Shown: piece after piece, positions 12,351 to 23,146 of the stretch
How the letters are laid out: every line of letters starts with the position of its first letter
Numbering within the stretch: the first letter of the stretch is position 1
Origin: Antedon bifida
Taxonomy: Eukaryota; Echinodermata; Crinoidea; Comatulida; Antedonidae
Direction of reading: 5' to 3'
DNA: 64,000 nt
Assembly: GCA_963402885.1 (NCBI GenBank)
Contig: OY727100.1
Coordinates: 6,311,501 to 6,375,500, forward strand
Notes under the pieces: model-generated
Database searches by the model: none
What the model was told of the DNA's origin: nothing
The model's input: only the letters and a program-made list of their open reading frames with translations
Position numbers and translations under genes: made by a program

Positions 12351-13601
12351 CTATGGCTCTATAAGATGATGTTAACACAATATATGTGCATAAATCGCAA
12401 TATTATAGCCTGATTATTGAATTTTAAAAGGTGGAAATTTTGGTTATTTTTTGAAAAAATTACTGTGGTCCTCCGTAGGAAAATTTTCGAAAAATGTCCA
12501 AATTTCGACCCTTTTTTTTTGACATAACTAGTTACTATGGGTCTATAGGATGATGTTAGCACAATATATTTGCATAAATGGCAATATTATAGCTTAATTT
12601 TCGAATTTTAAAAAGTGGAAATTTTTGCCTTTTTTCGAAAAAATTCCTATGGTCCCCCGCAGGGAAATTTTCGGAAAATATCCAAATTTCGACCCTTTTA
12701 TTTTTTGACATAACTAGTTACTATGGCTCTATAAGATGATGTTAGAACAATATATTTGCATAAATGGCCATATTATAGCATAAATATTGAATTTTAAAAA
12801 GTGGGAATTTTTGCCATTTTCGAAAAAATTCCTATGGTCCCCCGCAGGAAAATTTTCGGAAAATATCCAAATTTCGACCCTTTTATTTTTTGACATAACT
12901 AGTTACTATGGCTCTATAAGATGATGTTAGAACAATATATTTGCATAAATGGCCATATTATAGCATAAATATTGAATTTTAAAAAGTGGGAATTTTTGCC
13001 ATTTTCGAAAAACTTCCTATGGTCCCCCGCAGGAAAATTTTCGAAAAATGGCCAAATTTCGACACTTTTATTATTTGACATAACTAGTTACTATGGCTTT
13101 ATAAGATGATGTTAGCAAAATATATGTGTATAAATGGCAATATTATGGCATATTTTTTGAATTTTAAAGAGTGGAAATTGTTTCCATTTTTCAATAAAAT
13201 TCCTATGGTCACGGCAGGAAAATTTTCGAAAAATGGCCAAATTTCGACCCTTTTATTTTTTGATGTAACTAGTTACTATGGCTCTATAAGATGATGTTAG
13301 CACAATATATGTGCATAAATGGCAATATTATAGCATAATTATTGAATTTTAAAAAGTGGAAAATTTTGCCATTTTCGACCCTTTTGTTTCTAGACATAAC
13401 TAGTTGCTATGGCTCTATAAGATGATGTTAGCACACACAATAATAATATGTGCATAAATGGCAATATTATAACATAATTTTGGAATTTTAAAAAGTGGAA
13501 ATGTTGGCCATTTTTCGAAAAAAATTCCTATGGTCCCCCGCAGGGAAATTTTCGAAAAATGGCCAAATTTTCACCCCTTTATTTTTTGACATAACTCATT
13601 A
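12351..13601 (+). repeat. 1251-bp unit, copy 1 (D-E-A-A-B-S-C)
   Basis: Seven monomers, including two successive A types and an S type with the CA/ATA marker at 13431. Anchors repeat 1251 bp later: CTATGG at 12351 and 13602, TATGGGTC at 12537 and 13788, the marker at 13431 and 14682. The TATGGGTCTATAGG variant of type E is characteristic. Confidence 0.92.
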
Positions 13602-14852
13602 CTATGGCTCTATAAGATGATGTTAACACAATATATGTGCATAAATGGAAATATTATAGCCTAATTATTGAATTTTAAAAGGTGGAAATTTTGGTTATTT
13701 TTTGAAAAAATTACTGTGGTCCTCCGTAGGAAAATTTTCGAAAAATGTCCAAATTTCGACCCTTTTTTTTTGACATAACTAGTTACTATGGGTCTATAGG
13801 ATGATGTTAGCACAATATATTTGCATAAATGGCAATATTATAGCTTAATTTTCGAATTTTAAAAAGTGGAAATTTTTGCCGTTTTTCGAAAAAATTCCTA
13901 TGGTCCCCCGCAGGGAAATTTTCGGAAAATATCCAGATTTCGACCCTTTTATTTTTTGACATAACTAGTTACTATGGCTCTATAAGATGATGTTAGAACA
14001 ATATATTTGCATAAATGGCCATATTATAGCATAAATATTGAATTTTAAAAAGTGGGAATTTTTGCCATTTTCGAAAAAATTCCTATGGTCCCCCGCAGGA
14101 AAATTTTCGGAAAATATCCAAATTTCGACCCTTTTATTTTTTGACATAACTAGTTACTATGGCTCTATAAGATGATGTTAGAACAATATATTTGCATAAA
14201 TGGCCATATTATAGCATAAATATTGAATTTTAAAAAGTGGGAATTTTTGCCATTTTCGAAAAAATTCCTATGGTCCCCCGCAGGGAAATTTTCGAAAAAT
14301 GGCCAAATTTCGACACTTTTATTATTTGACATAACTAGTTACTATGGCTTTATAAGATGATGTTAGCAAAATATATGTGTATAAATGGCAATATTATGGC
14401 ATATTTTTTGAATTTTAAAGAGTGGAAATTGTTTCCATTTTTCAATAAAATTCCTATGGTCCCGGCAGGAAAATTTTCGAAAAATGGCCAAATTTCGACC
14501 CTTTTATTTTTTGATGTAACTAGTTACTATGGCTCTATAAGATGATGTTAGCACAATATATGTGCATAAATGGCAATATTATAGCATAATTATTGAATTT
14601 TAAAAAGTGGAAAATTTTGCCATTTTCGACCCTTTTGTTTCTAGACATAACTAGTTGCTATGGCTCTATAAGATGATGTTAGCACACACAATAATAATAT
14701 GTGCATAAATGGCAATATTATAACATAATTTTGGAATTTTAAAAAGTGGAAATGTTGGCCATTTTTCGAAAAAAATTCCTATGGTCCCCCGCAGGGAAAT
14801 TTTCGAAAAATGGCCAAATTTTCACCCCTTTATTTTTTGACATAACTCGTTA
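13602..14852 (+). repeat. 1251-bp unit, copy 2
   Basis: This is a tandem repeat of 12351-13601. Small differences seen include GCCGTTTTTCG here versus GCCTTTTTTCG, ATATCCAGATTTCG near 13930 versus ATATCCAAATTTCG, and GGTCCCGGCAGG near 14459 versus GGTCACGGCAGG. The same two-copy arrangement exists at 46428-48929, so it arose before the large block duplication. Confidence 0.92.
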
Positions 14853-15357
14853 CTATGGCTCTATAAGATGATGTTAACACAATATATGTGCATAAATGGA
14901 AATATTATAGCCTAATTATTGAATTTTAAAAGGTGGAAATTTTGGTTATTTTTTGAAAAAATTACTGTGGTCCTCCGTAGGAAAATTTTCGAAAAATGTC
15001 CAAATTTCGACCCTTTTTTTTTTACATAACTAGTTACTATGGGTCTATAGGATGATGTTAGCACAATATATTTGCATAAATGGCAATATTATAGCTTAAT
15101 TTTCGAATTTTAAAAAGTGGAAATTTTTGCCTTTTTTCGAAAAAATTCCTATGGTCCCCCGCAGGGAAATTTTCGGAAAATATCCAAATTTCGACCCTTT
15201 TATTTTTTGACATAACTAGTTACTATGGCTCTATAAGATGATGTTAGAACAATATATTTGCATAAATGGCCATATTATAGCATAAATATTGAATTTTAAA
15301 AAGTGGGAATTTTTGCCATTTTCGAAAAAATTCCTATGGTCCCCCGCAGGAAAATTT
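14853..15357 (+). repeat. 1251-bp unit, partial third copy
   Basis: TATGGGTC at 15039 is again 1251 bp beyond 13788. The match holds through D, E and most of an A monomer, then departs near 15357, where the sequence switches to the 5.1-kb-like series. The counterpart is at 48930-49434. Confidence 0.85.
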
Positions 15358-16334
15358 TCGAAAAATGGCCAAATTTCGACCATTTTATTTTTTGACATAA
15401 CTAGTTACTATGGCTCTATAAGATGATGTTAGCAAAATATATGTGTATAAATGGCAATATTTTGGCATAATTTTTGAATTTTAAAAAGTGGAAATTGTTT
15501 CCATTTTTAAAAAAAATTCATATGGTCCCCCGCAGGAAAATTTTCGAAAAATGGCCAAATTTCGACCCTTTTATTTTTTGATGTAACTAGTTACTATGGC
15601 TCTATAAGATGATGTTAGCACAATATATGTGCATAAATGGAAATATTATAACATAATTTTGGAATTTTAGAAAGTGGAAATGTTGGCCATTTTTCGAAAA
15701 AAATTCCTATGGTCCCCCGCAGGGAAATTTTCGAAAAATGGTCAAATTTTCACCCTTTTATTTTTTGACATAACTCGTTACTATGGCTCTATAAGATGAT
15801 GTTAACACAATATATGTGCATAAATGGCAATATTATAGCCTAATTATTGAATTTTAAAAGGTGGAAATTTTGGTTATTTTTTGAAAAAATTTATATGGTC
15901 CCCCGCAGGGAAATTTTCGGAAAATATCCAATTTTCGACCCTTTTATTTTTTGACATAACTAGTTACTATGGCTCTATAAGATGATGTTAGAACAATATA
16001 TTTGAATAATGGCCATATTATAGCATAATTATTGAATTTTATAAAGTGGGATTTTTGCCATTTTCGAAAAAATTCCTAAGGTCCCCCGCAGGAAAATTTT
16101 CTAAAAATGGCCAAATTTCGACCCTTTTATTTTTTGACATAACTAGTTACTATGGCTCTATAAGATGATGTTAGCAAAATATATGTGTATAAATGGCAAT
16201 ATTTTGGCATAATTTTTGAATTTTAAAAAGTGGAAATTGTTTCCATTTTTCAATAAAATTCCTATGGTCCCCCGCAGGAAAATTTTCGAAAAATGGCCAA
16301 ATTTCGACCTTTTTTTTTTTGATGTAATTAGTTA
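15358..16334 (+). repeat. Array segment matching 5.1-6.0 kb and 49.43-50.41 kb
   Basis: B, C, D and A monomers, with GAATAATGG at 16004 and a D/E chimera (AAAAATTTATATGGTCC) near 15890. It is shifted by about 10298 from 5.1 kb and by 34077 from 49.4 kb. There is no gene. Confidence 0.85.
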
Positions 16335-17034
16335 CTATGGCTCTAATTATCTAATTATTGAATTTTAAAAGGTGGACATTTTGGTTATTTTTTGAAAAAA
16401 TTCCTGTGGTCACCCGTAGGAAAATTTTCAAAAAATTGCCAAATTTCGACCCTTTTTTTTTGACGTAACTAGTTACTATGACTCTATAGGATGATGTTAG
16501 CACAATATATTTGCATAAATGGCAATATTATAGCATAATTTTCGAATTTTAAAAAGTGGAAATTTTTGCCATTTTTTGAAAAAATTCCTATGGTCCCCGC
16601 AGGGAAATTTTCGGAAAATATCCAAATTTCGACGACCCTTTTATTTTTTTACCTAACTAGTTACTATGGCTCTATAAGATGATATTAGAACAATATATTT
16701 GCATAAATGGCCATATTATAGCATAATTATTGAATTTTATAAAGTGGGAATTTTTGCCATTTTCGAAAAAATTCCTAAGGTCCCCCGCAAGAAAATTTTC
16801 TAAAAATAGCCAAATTTCGACCCTTTTATTTTTTGACATAACTAGTTACTATGGCTCTATAAGATGATGTTAGCAAAATATATGTGTATAAATGGCAATA
16901 TTTTGGCATAATTTTTGAATTTTAAAAAGTGGAAATTGTTTCCATTTTTCAATAAAATTCCTATGGTCCCCCGCAGGAAAATTTTCGAAAAATGGCCAAA
17001 TTTCGACCCTTTTATTTTTTGATGTAACTAGTTA
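16335..17034 (+). repeat. 700-bp segment absent from the second block
   Basis: The shift between blocks is 34078 at 16335/50413 and 33378 at 17035/50413: one CTATGG in the second block corresponds to two here. The 700 bp holds a truncated monomer (CTCTAATTATCTAATTATTG), then E-, A- and B-type monomers, and the same series exists at 6.04-6.7 kb. Its presence at 6 kb suggests the second block lost it. Confidence 0.88.
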
Positions 17035-19542
17035 CTATGGCTCTATAAGATGATGTTAGCGCAATATATGTGCATAAATGGAAATATTATAACATAATTT
17101 TGGAATTTTAGAAAGTGGAAATGTTGGCCATTTTTCGAAAAAAATTCCTATGGTCCCCCGCAGGGAAATTTTCGAAAAATGGTCAAATTTTCACCCTTTT
17201 ATTTTTTGACATAACTCGTTACTATGGCTCTATAAGATGATGTTAACACAATATATGTGCATAAATGGCAATATTATAGCCTAATTATTGAATTTTAAAA
17301 GGTGGAAATTTTGGTTATTTTTTGAAAAAATGTCTATGGTCCCCCGCAGGGAAATTTTCGGAAAATATCCAACTTTCGACCCTTTTATTTTTTGACATAA
17401 CTAGTTACTATGGCTCTATAAGATGATGTTAGAACAATATATTTGCATAAATGGCCATATTATAGCATAATTATTGAATTTTATAAAGTGGGAATTTTTG
17501 CCATTTTCGAAAAAAATCCTAAGGTCCCCCGCAGGAAAATTTTCTAAAAATGGCCAAATTCCGACCCTTTTATTTTTTGACATAACTAGTTACTATGGCT
17601 CTATAAGATGATGTTAGCAAAATATATGTGTATAAATGGCAATATTTTGGCATAATTTTTGAATTTTAAAAAGTGGAAATTGTTTCCATTTTTCAATAAA
17701 ATTCCTATGGTCCCCCGCAGGAAAATTTTCGAAAAATGGCCAAATTTCGACCCTTTTATTTTTTGATGTAACTAGTTACTATGGCTCTATAAGATGATGT
17801 TAGCACAATATATGTGCATAAATGGAAATATTATAACATAATTTTGGAATTTTAGAAAGTGGAAATGTTGGCCATTTTTCGAAAAAAAATTCCTATGGTC
17901 CCCCGCAGGGAAATTTTCGGAAAATGGTCAAATTTTCACCCTTTTATTTTTTGACATAACTCGTTACTATGGCTCTATAAGATGATGTTAACACAATATA
18001 TGTGCATAAATGGCAATATTATAGCATAATTATTGAATTTTAAAAAGTGGAAAATTTTGCCATATTCGATACTTTTGTTTCTAGACATATCTAGGTGCTA
18101 TGGCTCTATAAGATGATGTTAGCACAATATAATGTGCATGAATGGCAATATTATAACATAATTTTGGAATTTTAGAAAGTGGAAATGTTGGCCATTTTTC
18201 GAAAAAAATTCCTATGGTCCCCCGCAGGGAAATTTTCGAAAAATTGCCAAATTTTCACCCTTTTATTTCTTGACATAACTCGTTACTATGGCTCTATAAG
18301 ATGATGTTAACACAATATATGTGCATAAATGGTAATATTATAGCCTAATTATTGAATTTTAAAAGTGGAAATTTTGGTTATTTTTTGAAAAAAATCCTGT
18401 GGTCCCACGTAGGAAAAATTTCGAAAAATTTCCAAATTTCGACCCTTTTTTTTGACATAACTAGTTACTATGGCTCTATAGAATGATGTTAGCACAATAT
18501 ATTTGCATAAATGGCAATATTATAGCATAATTTTGAATTTTAAAAAGTGGTAATTTTTGCCGTTTTTCGAAAAATTTCCTATGATCCCCCACAGGGAAAT
18601 TTTCGGAAAATATCCAAATTTCGACCCTTTTATTTTTTGACATAACTAGTTACTATGGCTCTATAAGATGATGTTAGAACAATATATTTGCATAAATGGC
18701 CATATTATAGCATAATTATCGAATTTTAAAAAGGGGAAATTTTTGCCATTTTTCGAAAAAATTTCTATGGTCCCCCGCAGGGAAATTTTCGGAAAATATC
18801 CAACTTTCGACCCTTTTATTTTTTGACATAACTAGTTACTATGGCTCTATAAGATGATGTTAGAACAATATATTTGCATAAATGGCCATATTATAGCATA
18901 ATTATTGAATTTTATAAAGTGGGAATTTTTGCCATTTTCGAAAAAATTCCTAAGGTCCCCCGCAAGAAAATTTTCTAAAAATGGCCAAATTTCGACCCTT
19001 TTATTTTTTGACGTAACTAGTTACTATGGCTCTATAAGATGATGTTAGCAAAATATATGTGTATAAATGGCAATATTTTGGCATAATTTTTGAATTTTAA
19101 AAAGTGGAAATTGTTTCCATTTTTCAATAAAATTCCTATGGTCCCCCGCAGGAAAATTTTCGAAAAATGGCCAAATTTCGACCCTTTTATTTTTTGATGT
19201 AACTAGTTACTTTGGCTCTATAAGATGATGTTAGCGCAATATATGTGCATAAATGGAAATATTATAACATAATTTTGGAATTTTAGAAAGTGGAAATGTT
19301 GGCCATTTTTCGAAAAAAATTCCTATGGTCCCCCGCAGGGAAATTTTCGAAAAATGGTCAAATTTTCACCCTTTTATTTTTTGACATAACTCGTTACTAT
19401 GGCTCTATAAGATGATGTTAACACAATATATGTGCATAAATGGCAATATTATAGCCTAATTATTGAATTTTAAAAGGTGGAAATTTTGGTTATTTTTTGA
19501 AAAAATGTCTATGGTCCCCCGCAGGGAAATTTTCGGAAAATA
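17035..19542 (+). repeat. Array segment matching 50.41-52.92 kb
   Basis: GTTAGCGCAATATATGTG at 17055 matches 50433, and CATATTCGATACTTTTG at 18061 matches 51438, a shift of 33377-33378. The S-like monomer ending at about 18096 has a rare boundary, GACATATCTAGGTGCTATGG. CCCACGTAGG and GATCCCCCACAGGG box variants lie near 18400 and 18580. There is no gene. Confidence 0.87.
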
Positions 19543-22094
19543 TCCAACTTTCGACCCTTTTATTTTTTGACATAACTAGTTACTATGGCTCTATAAGATG
19601 ATGTTAGAACAATATATTTGCATAAATGGCAATAATATGGCATAATTTTTGAATTTTAAAAAGTGGAAATTGTTTCCATTTTTCAATAAAATTCCTATGA
19701 TCCCCCGCAGGAAAATTTTCGAAAAATGGCCAAATTTCGACCCTTTTATTTTTTGACATAACTAGTTACTATGGCTCTATAAGATGATGTTAGAACAATA
19801 TATTTGCATAAATGGCAATAATATGGCATAATTTTTGAATTTTAAAAAGTGGAAATTGTTTCCATTTTTCAATAAAATTCCTATGATCCCCCGCAGGAAA
19901 ATTTTCGAAAAATGGCCAAATTTCGACCCTTTTATTTTTTGACGTAACTAGTTACTATGGCTCTATAAGATGATGTTAGCACATTATATGTGCATAAATG
20001 GCAATATTATGGCATAATTTTTGAATTTTAAAAAGTGGAAAATTTTGCCATTTTTCGACCCTTTTGTTTCTAGACATAACTAGTTGCTATGGCTATATAA
20101 GATGATGTTAGCACAATATATGTGCATAAATGGCAATATTATAACATAATTTTGGAATTTTAGAAAGTGGAAATGTTGGCCTTTTTTTGAAAAAAATCCT
20201 GTGGTCCCACGTAGGAAAAATTTCGAAAAATTTCCAAATTTCGACCCTTTTTTTTGACATAACTAGTTACTATGGCTCTATAGAATGATGTTAGCACAAT
20301 ATATTTGCATAAATGGCAATATTATAGCATAATTTTGAATTTTAAAAAGTGGTAATTTTTGCCGTTTTTCGAAAAATTTCCTATGATCCCCCACAGGGAA
20401 ATTTTCGGAAAATATCCAAATTTCGACCCTTTTATTTTTTGACATAACTAGTTACTATGGCTCTATAAGATGATGTTAGAACAATATATTTGCATAAATG
20501 GCCATATTATAGCATAATTATCGAATTTTAAAAAGTGGAAAATTTTGCCATTTTCGAAAAAATTCCTATGGTCCCCCGCAGGAAAATTTTCTAAAAATGG
20601 CCAAATTTCGACCCTTTTATTTTTTGACATAACTAGTTACTATGGCTCTATAAGATGATGTTAGCAAAATATATGTGTATAAATGGCAATATTTTGGCAT
20701 AATTTTTGAATTTTAAAAAGTGGAAATTGTTTCCATTTTTCAATAAAATTCCTATGGTCCCCCGCAGGAAAATTTTCGAAAAATGGCCAAATTTCGACCC
20801 TTTTATTTTTTGATGTAACTAGTTACTATGGCTCTATAAGATGATGTTAGCGCAATATATGTGCATAAATGGAAATATTATAACATAATTTTGGAATTTT
20901 AGAAAGTGGAAATGTTGGCCATTTTTCGAAAAAAATTCCTATGGTCCCCCGCAGGGAAATTTTCGAAAAATGGTCAAATTTTCACCCTCGTTACTATGGC
21001 TCTATAAGATGATGTTAACACAATATATGTGCATAAATGGCAATATTATAGCCTAATTATTGAATTTTAAAAGGTGGAAATTTTGGTTATTTTTTGAAAA
21101 AATGTCTATGGTCCCCCGCAGGGAAATTTTCGGAAAATATCCATCTTTCGACCCTTTTATTTTTTGACATAACTAGTTACTATGGCTCTATAAGATGATG
21201 TTAGAACAATATATTTGCATAAATGGCCATATTATAGCATAATTATTGAATTTTATAAAGTGGGAATTTTTGCCATTTTCGAAAAAATTCAGGAAAATTT
21301 TCTAAAAATGGCCAAATTCCGACCCTTTTATTTTTTGACATAACTAGTTACTATGGCTCTATAAGATGATTTTAGCAAAATATATGTGTATAAATGGCAA
21401 TATTTTGGCATAATTTTGGAATTTTAAAAAGTGGAAATTGTTTCCATTTTTCAATAAAATTCCTATGGTCCCCCGCAGGAAAATTTTCGAAAAATGGCCA
21501 AATTTCGACCCTTTTATTTCTAGACATAACTAGTTGCTATGGCTCTATAAGATGATGTTAGCACAATATATGTGCATAAATGGCAATATTATAACATAAT
21601 TTTGGAATTTTAGAAAGTGGAAATGTAGGCCATTTTTCGAAAAAAATTCCTATGGTCCCCCGCAGGGAAATTTTCGAAAAATGGCCAAAATTTCATCCTT
21701 TTATTTTTTGACATAACTCGTTACTATGGCTCTATAAGATGATGTTAACACAATATATGTGCATAAATGGCAATATTATAGCCTGATTATTGAATTTTAA
21801 AAGGTGGAAATTTTGGTTATTTTTTGAAAAAATTCCTGTGGACCCCCGTAGGAAAATTTTAGAAAAATGTCCAAATTTCGACCCTTTTTTTTTTTACATA
21901 ACTAGTTACTATGGCTCTATAGGATGATGTTAGCACAATATATTTGCATAAATGGCAATATTATAGCATAATTTTCGAATTTTAAAAAGTGGAAATTGTT
22001 TCCATTTTTCAATAAAATTCCTATGATCCCCCGCAGGAAAATTTTCGAAAAATGGCCAAATTTCGACCCTTTTATTTTTTGACGTAACTAGTTA
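19543..22094 (+). repeat. Array segment matching 1-1.64 kb and 52.92-56.35 kb
   Basis: Two successive A/B chimeric monomers (head GTTAGAACAATATATTTGC, tail AATTGTTTCCATTTTTCAATAAAA) start near 19585 and 19767, followed by an S monomer with CACATTATATGTGC. The second block has 876 bp more in this interval (shift 33377 becoming 34253). Then come A, B, C, D, A, B, C, D and E/B monomers as in 1-1.64 kb. There is no gene. Confidence 0.87.
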
Positions 22095-22226
22095 CTATGG
22101 CTCTATAAGATGATGTTAGCACAATATATGTGCATAAATGGCAATATTATGGCATAATTTTTGAATTTTAAAAAGTGGAAAATTTTGCCATTTTTCGACC
22201 CTTTTGTTTCTAGACATAACTAGTTG
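22095..22226 (+). repeat. Monomer type S (short, GC box deleted), reference
   Basis: This type is 132 bp. It starts as the others do, has ATTATGGCATAATTTTTG or ATAATTATTG in its middle and then runs from GTGGAAAATTTTGCCATT straight into TTTCGACCCTTTTG. About 52 bp are missing relative to full-length types, comprising the GC-rich box and one arm of the surrounding inverted repeat. It nearly always ends with GTTTCTAGACATAACTAGTTGC, a linked variant that marks the S-to-C boundary. Variants with GAAATTTTTCGACC or GACATTTTTCGACC are seen at 10.1, 31.6 and 32.0 kb. Confidence 0.9.
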
Positions 22227-22413
22227 CTATGGCTATATAAGATGATGTTAGCACAATATATGTGCATAAATGGCAATATTATAACATAATTTTGGAATTT
22301 TAGAAAGTGGAAATGTTGGCCATTTTTCGAAAAAAATTCCTATGGTCCCCCGCAGGGAAATTTTCGAAAAATTGCCAAAATTTCATCCTTTTATTTTTTG
22401 ACATAACTCGTTA
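22227..22413 (+). repeat. Monomer type C, reference
   Basis: This type is 187 bp. Diagnostic words are GTTAGCACAATATATGTGC, ATTATAACATAATTTTGG, TTTTAGAAAGTGG and GAAATGTTGGCCATTTTTCG. It holds the best inverted repeat of any type around the GC-rich box (see 1213-1275). It usually ends with TTTTCACCC (here TTTCATCC) and ATAACTCGTTACTATGG, where the palindrome TAACTAGTTA is altered by A-to-C. Confidence 0.9.
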
Positions 22414-22598
22414 CTATGGCTCTATAAGATGATGTTAACACAATATATGTGCATAAATGGCAATATTATAGCCTGATTATTGAATTTTAAAAGGTGGAAA
22501 TTATGGTTATTTTTTGAAAAAATTCCTGTGGACCCCCGTAGGAAAATTTTCGAAAAATGTCCAAATTTCGACCCTTTTTTTTTTTACATAACTAGTTA
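22414..22598 (+). repeat. Monomer type D, reference
   Basis: This type is 185 bp. Diagnostic words are GATGTTAACACAATATATG, ATTATAGCCTAATTATTG (here CCTGATTATTG), TTTTAAAAGGTGG, TTTTGGTTATTTTTTG and the altered box CCTGTGGTCCCCCGTAGG (here GTGGACCCCCGTAGG). It is usually followed by AAATGTCCAAATTTCGACC and a pure T-run, in place of the more common TTTTATTTTTTG. Confidence 0.9.
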
Positions 22599-22784
22599 CT
22601 ATGGCTCTATAGGATGATGTTACCACAATATATTTGCATAAATGGCAATAGTATAGCATAATTTTCGAATTTTAAAAAGTGGAAATTTTTGCCATTTTTC
22701 GAAAAAATTCCTATGGTCCCCCGCAGGGAAATTTTCGGAAAATATCCAAATTTCGACCCTTTTATTTTTTAACCTAACTAGTTA
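22599..22784 (+). repeat. Monomer type E, reference
   Basis: This type is 186 bp. Diagnostic words are CTCTATAGGATGATG (G in place of A), CAATATATTTGCATAAATGG, GCATAATTTTCGAATTTT and, after the box, GCAGGGAAATTTTCGG followed by AAAATATCC. It is normally followed by type A. The inverted monomers at 11.1, 33.4, 40.0, 41.7, 43.6 and 45.2 kb derive from an E-to-A junction like the one here. Confidence 0.9.
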
Positions 22785-22961
22785 CTATGGCTCTATAAGA
22801 TGATGTTAGAACAATATTATATTTGCATAAATGGCCATATTATAGCATAATTATTGAATTTTAAAAAGTGAGAATTTTTGCCATTTTCGAAAAAAATCCT
22901 ATGGTCCCCCGCAGGAAAATTTTCTAAAAATGGCCAAATTTCGACCCTTTTGTTTTTTTGA
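22785..22961 (+). repeat. Monomer type A, reference
   Basis: This copy is 177 bp. Diagnostic words are GATGTTAGAACAATAT, AAATGGCCATATTATAGC, GTGGGAATTTTTGCC (here GTGAGAATTTTTGCC) and CATTTTCGAAAAAATTCC. It usually ends with TTTTCTAAAAATGGCC. This copy lacks its terminal TAACTAGTTACTA: the T-run goes through GACATGG directly into the next monomer, a deletion shared with eight other positions. Confidence 0.88.
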
Positions 22962-23146
22962 CATGGCTCTATAAGATGATGTTAGCAAAATATATGTGTA
23001 TAAATGGCAATATTATGACATAATTTTTGAATTTTAAAAAGTGGAAATTGTTTCCATTTTTCAATAAAATTCCTATGGTCCCCCGCAGGAAAATTTTCTA
23101 AAAATGGCCAAATTTCGACCCTTTTATTTTTTGATGTAACTAGTCG
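22962..23146 (+). repeat. Monomer type B, reference
   Basis: This type is about 185 bp. Diagnostic words are GTTAGCAAAATATATGTG, TATAAATGGCAATATT, GTGGAAATTGTTTCC and ATTTTTCAATAAAATTCC, the last lacking the upstream TTTTCGAAAA palindrome. It commonly ends with TTTTTTGATGTAACTAG. A sub-variant with AAGCGAAAATTGTTTCGATT occurs at about 1.9, 25.7, 29.1, 36.9, 58.9 and 62.3 kb, and one with AAGCGGAAATTG at about 2.8, 7.0, 8.0, 30.1 and 63.3 kb. Confidence 0.88.

Larger units (their letters stand above)
22095..23146 (+). repeat. Higher-order repeat unit S-C-D-E-A-B, reference copy 1 (1052 bp)
   Basis: Six monomers of distinct type lie in the order S, C, D, E, A, B with starts at 22095, 22227, 22414, 22599, 22785 and 22962. 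The same order, with types sometimes skipped or doubled, is seen through much of the window (for example 12032 onwards and 56.4-57.4 kb), so this is the basic higher-order unit of the array. The next 1052 bp is a near-identical copy. The copy carries TTACCACAAT near 22620 where the other has TTAGCACAAT; I noticed no other difference by eye. Confidence 0.9.

Noticed and set aside
13106-13294. Plus-strand ATG frames of 62 codons (also 14357, 47183, 48434)
   Set aside because: All four are B-type monomers of the 1251-bp unit and its block copies. The ATG is the GATGATG landmark present in every monomer; the frame is open only because of local indels.
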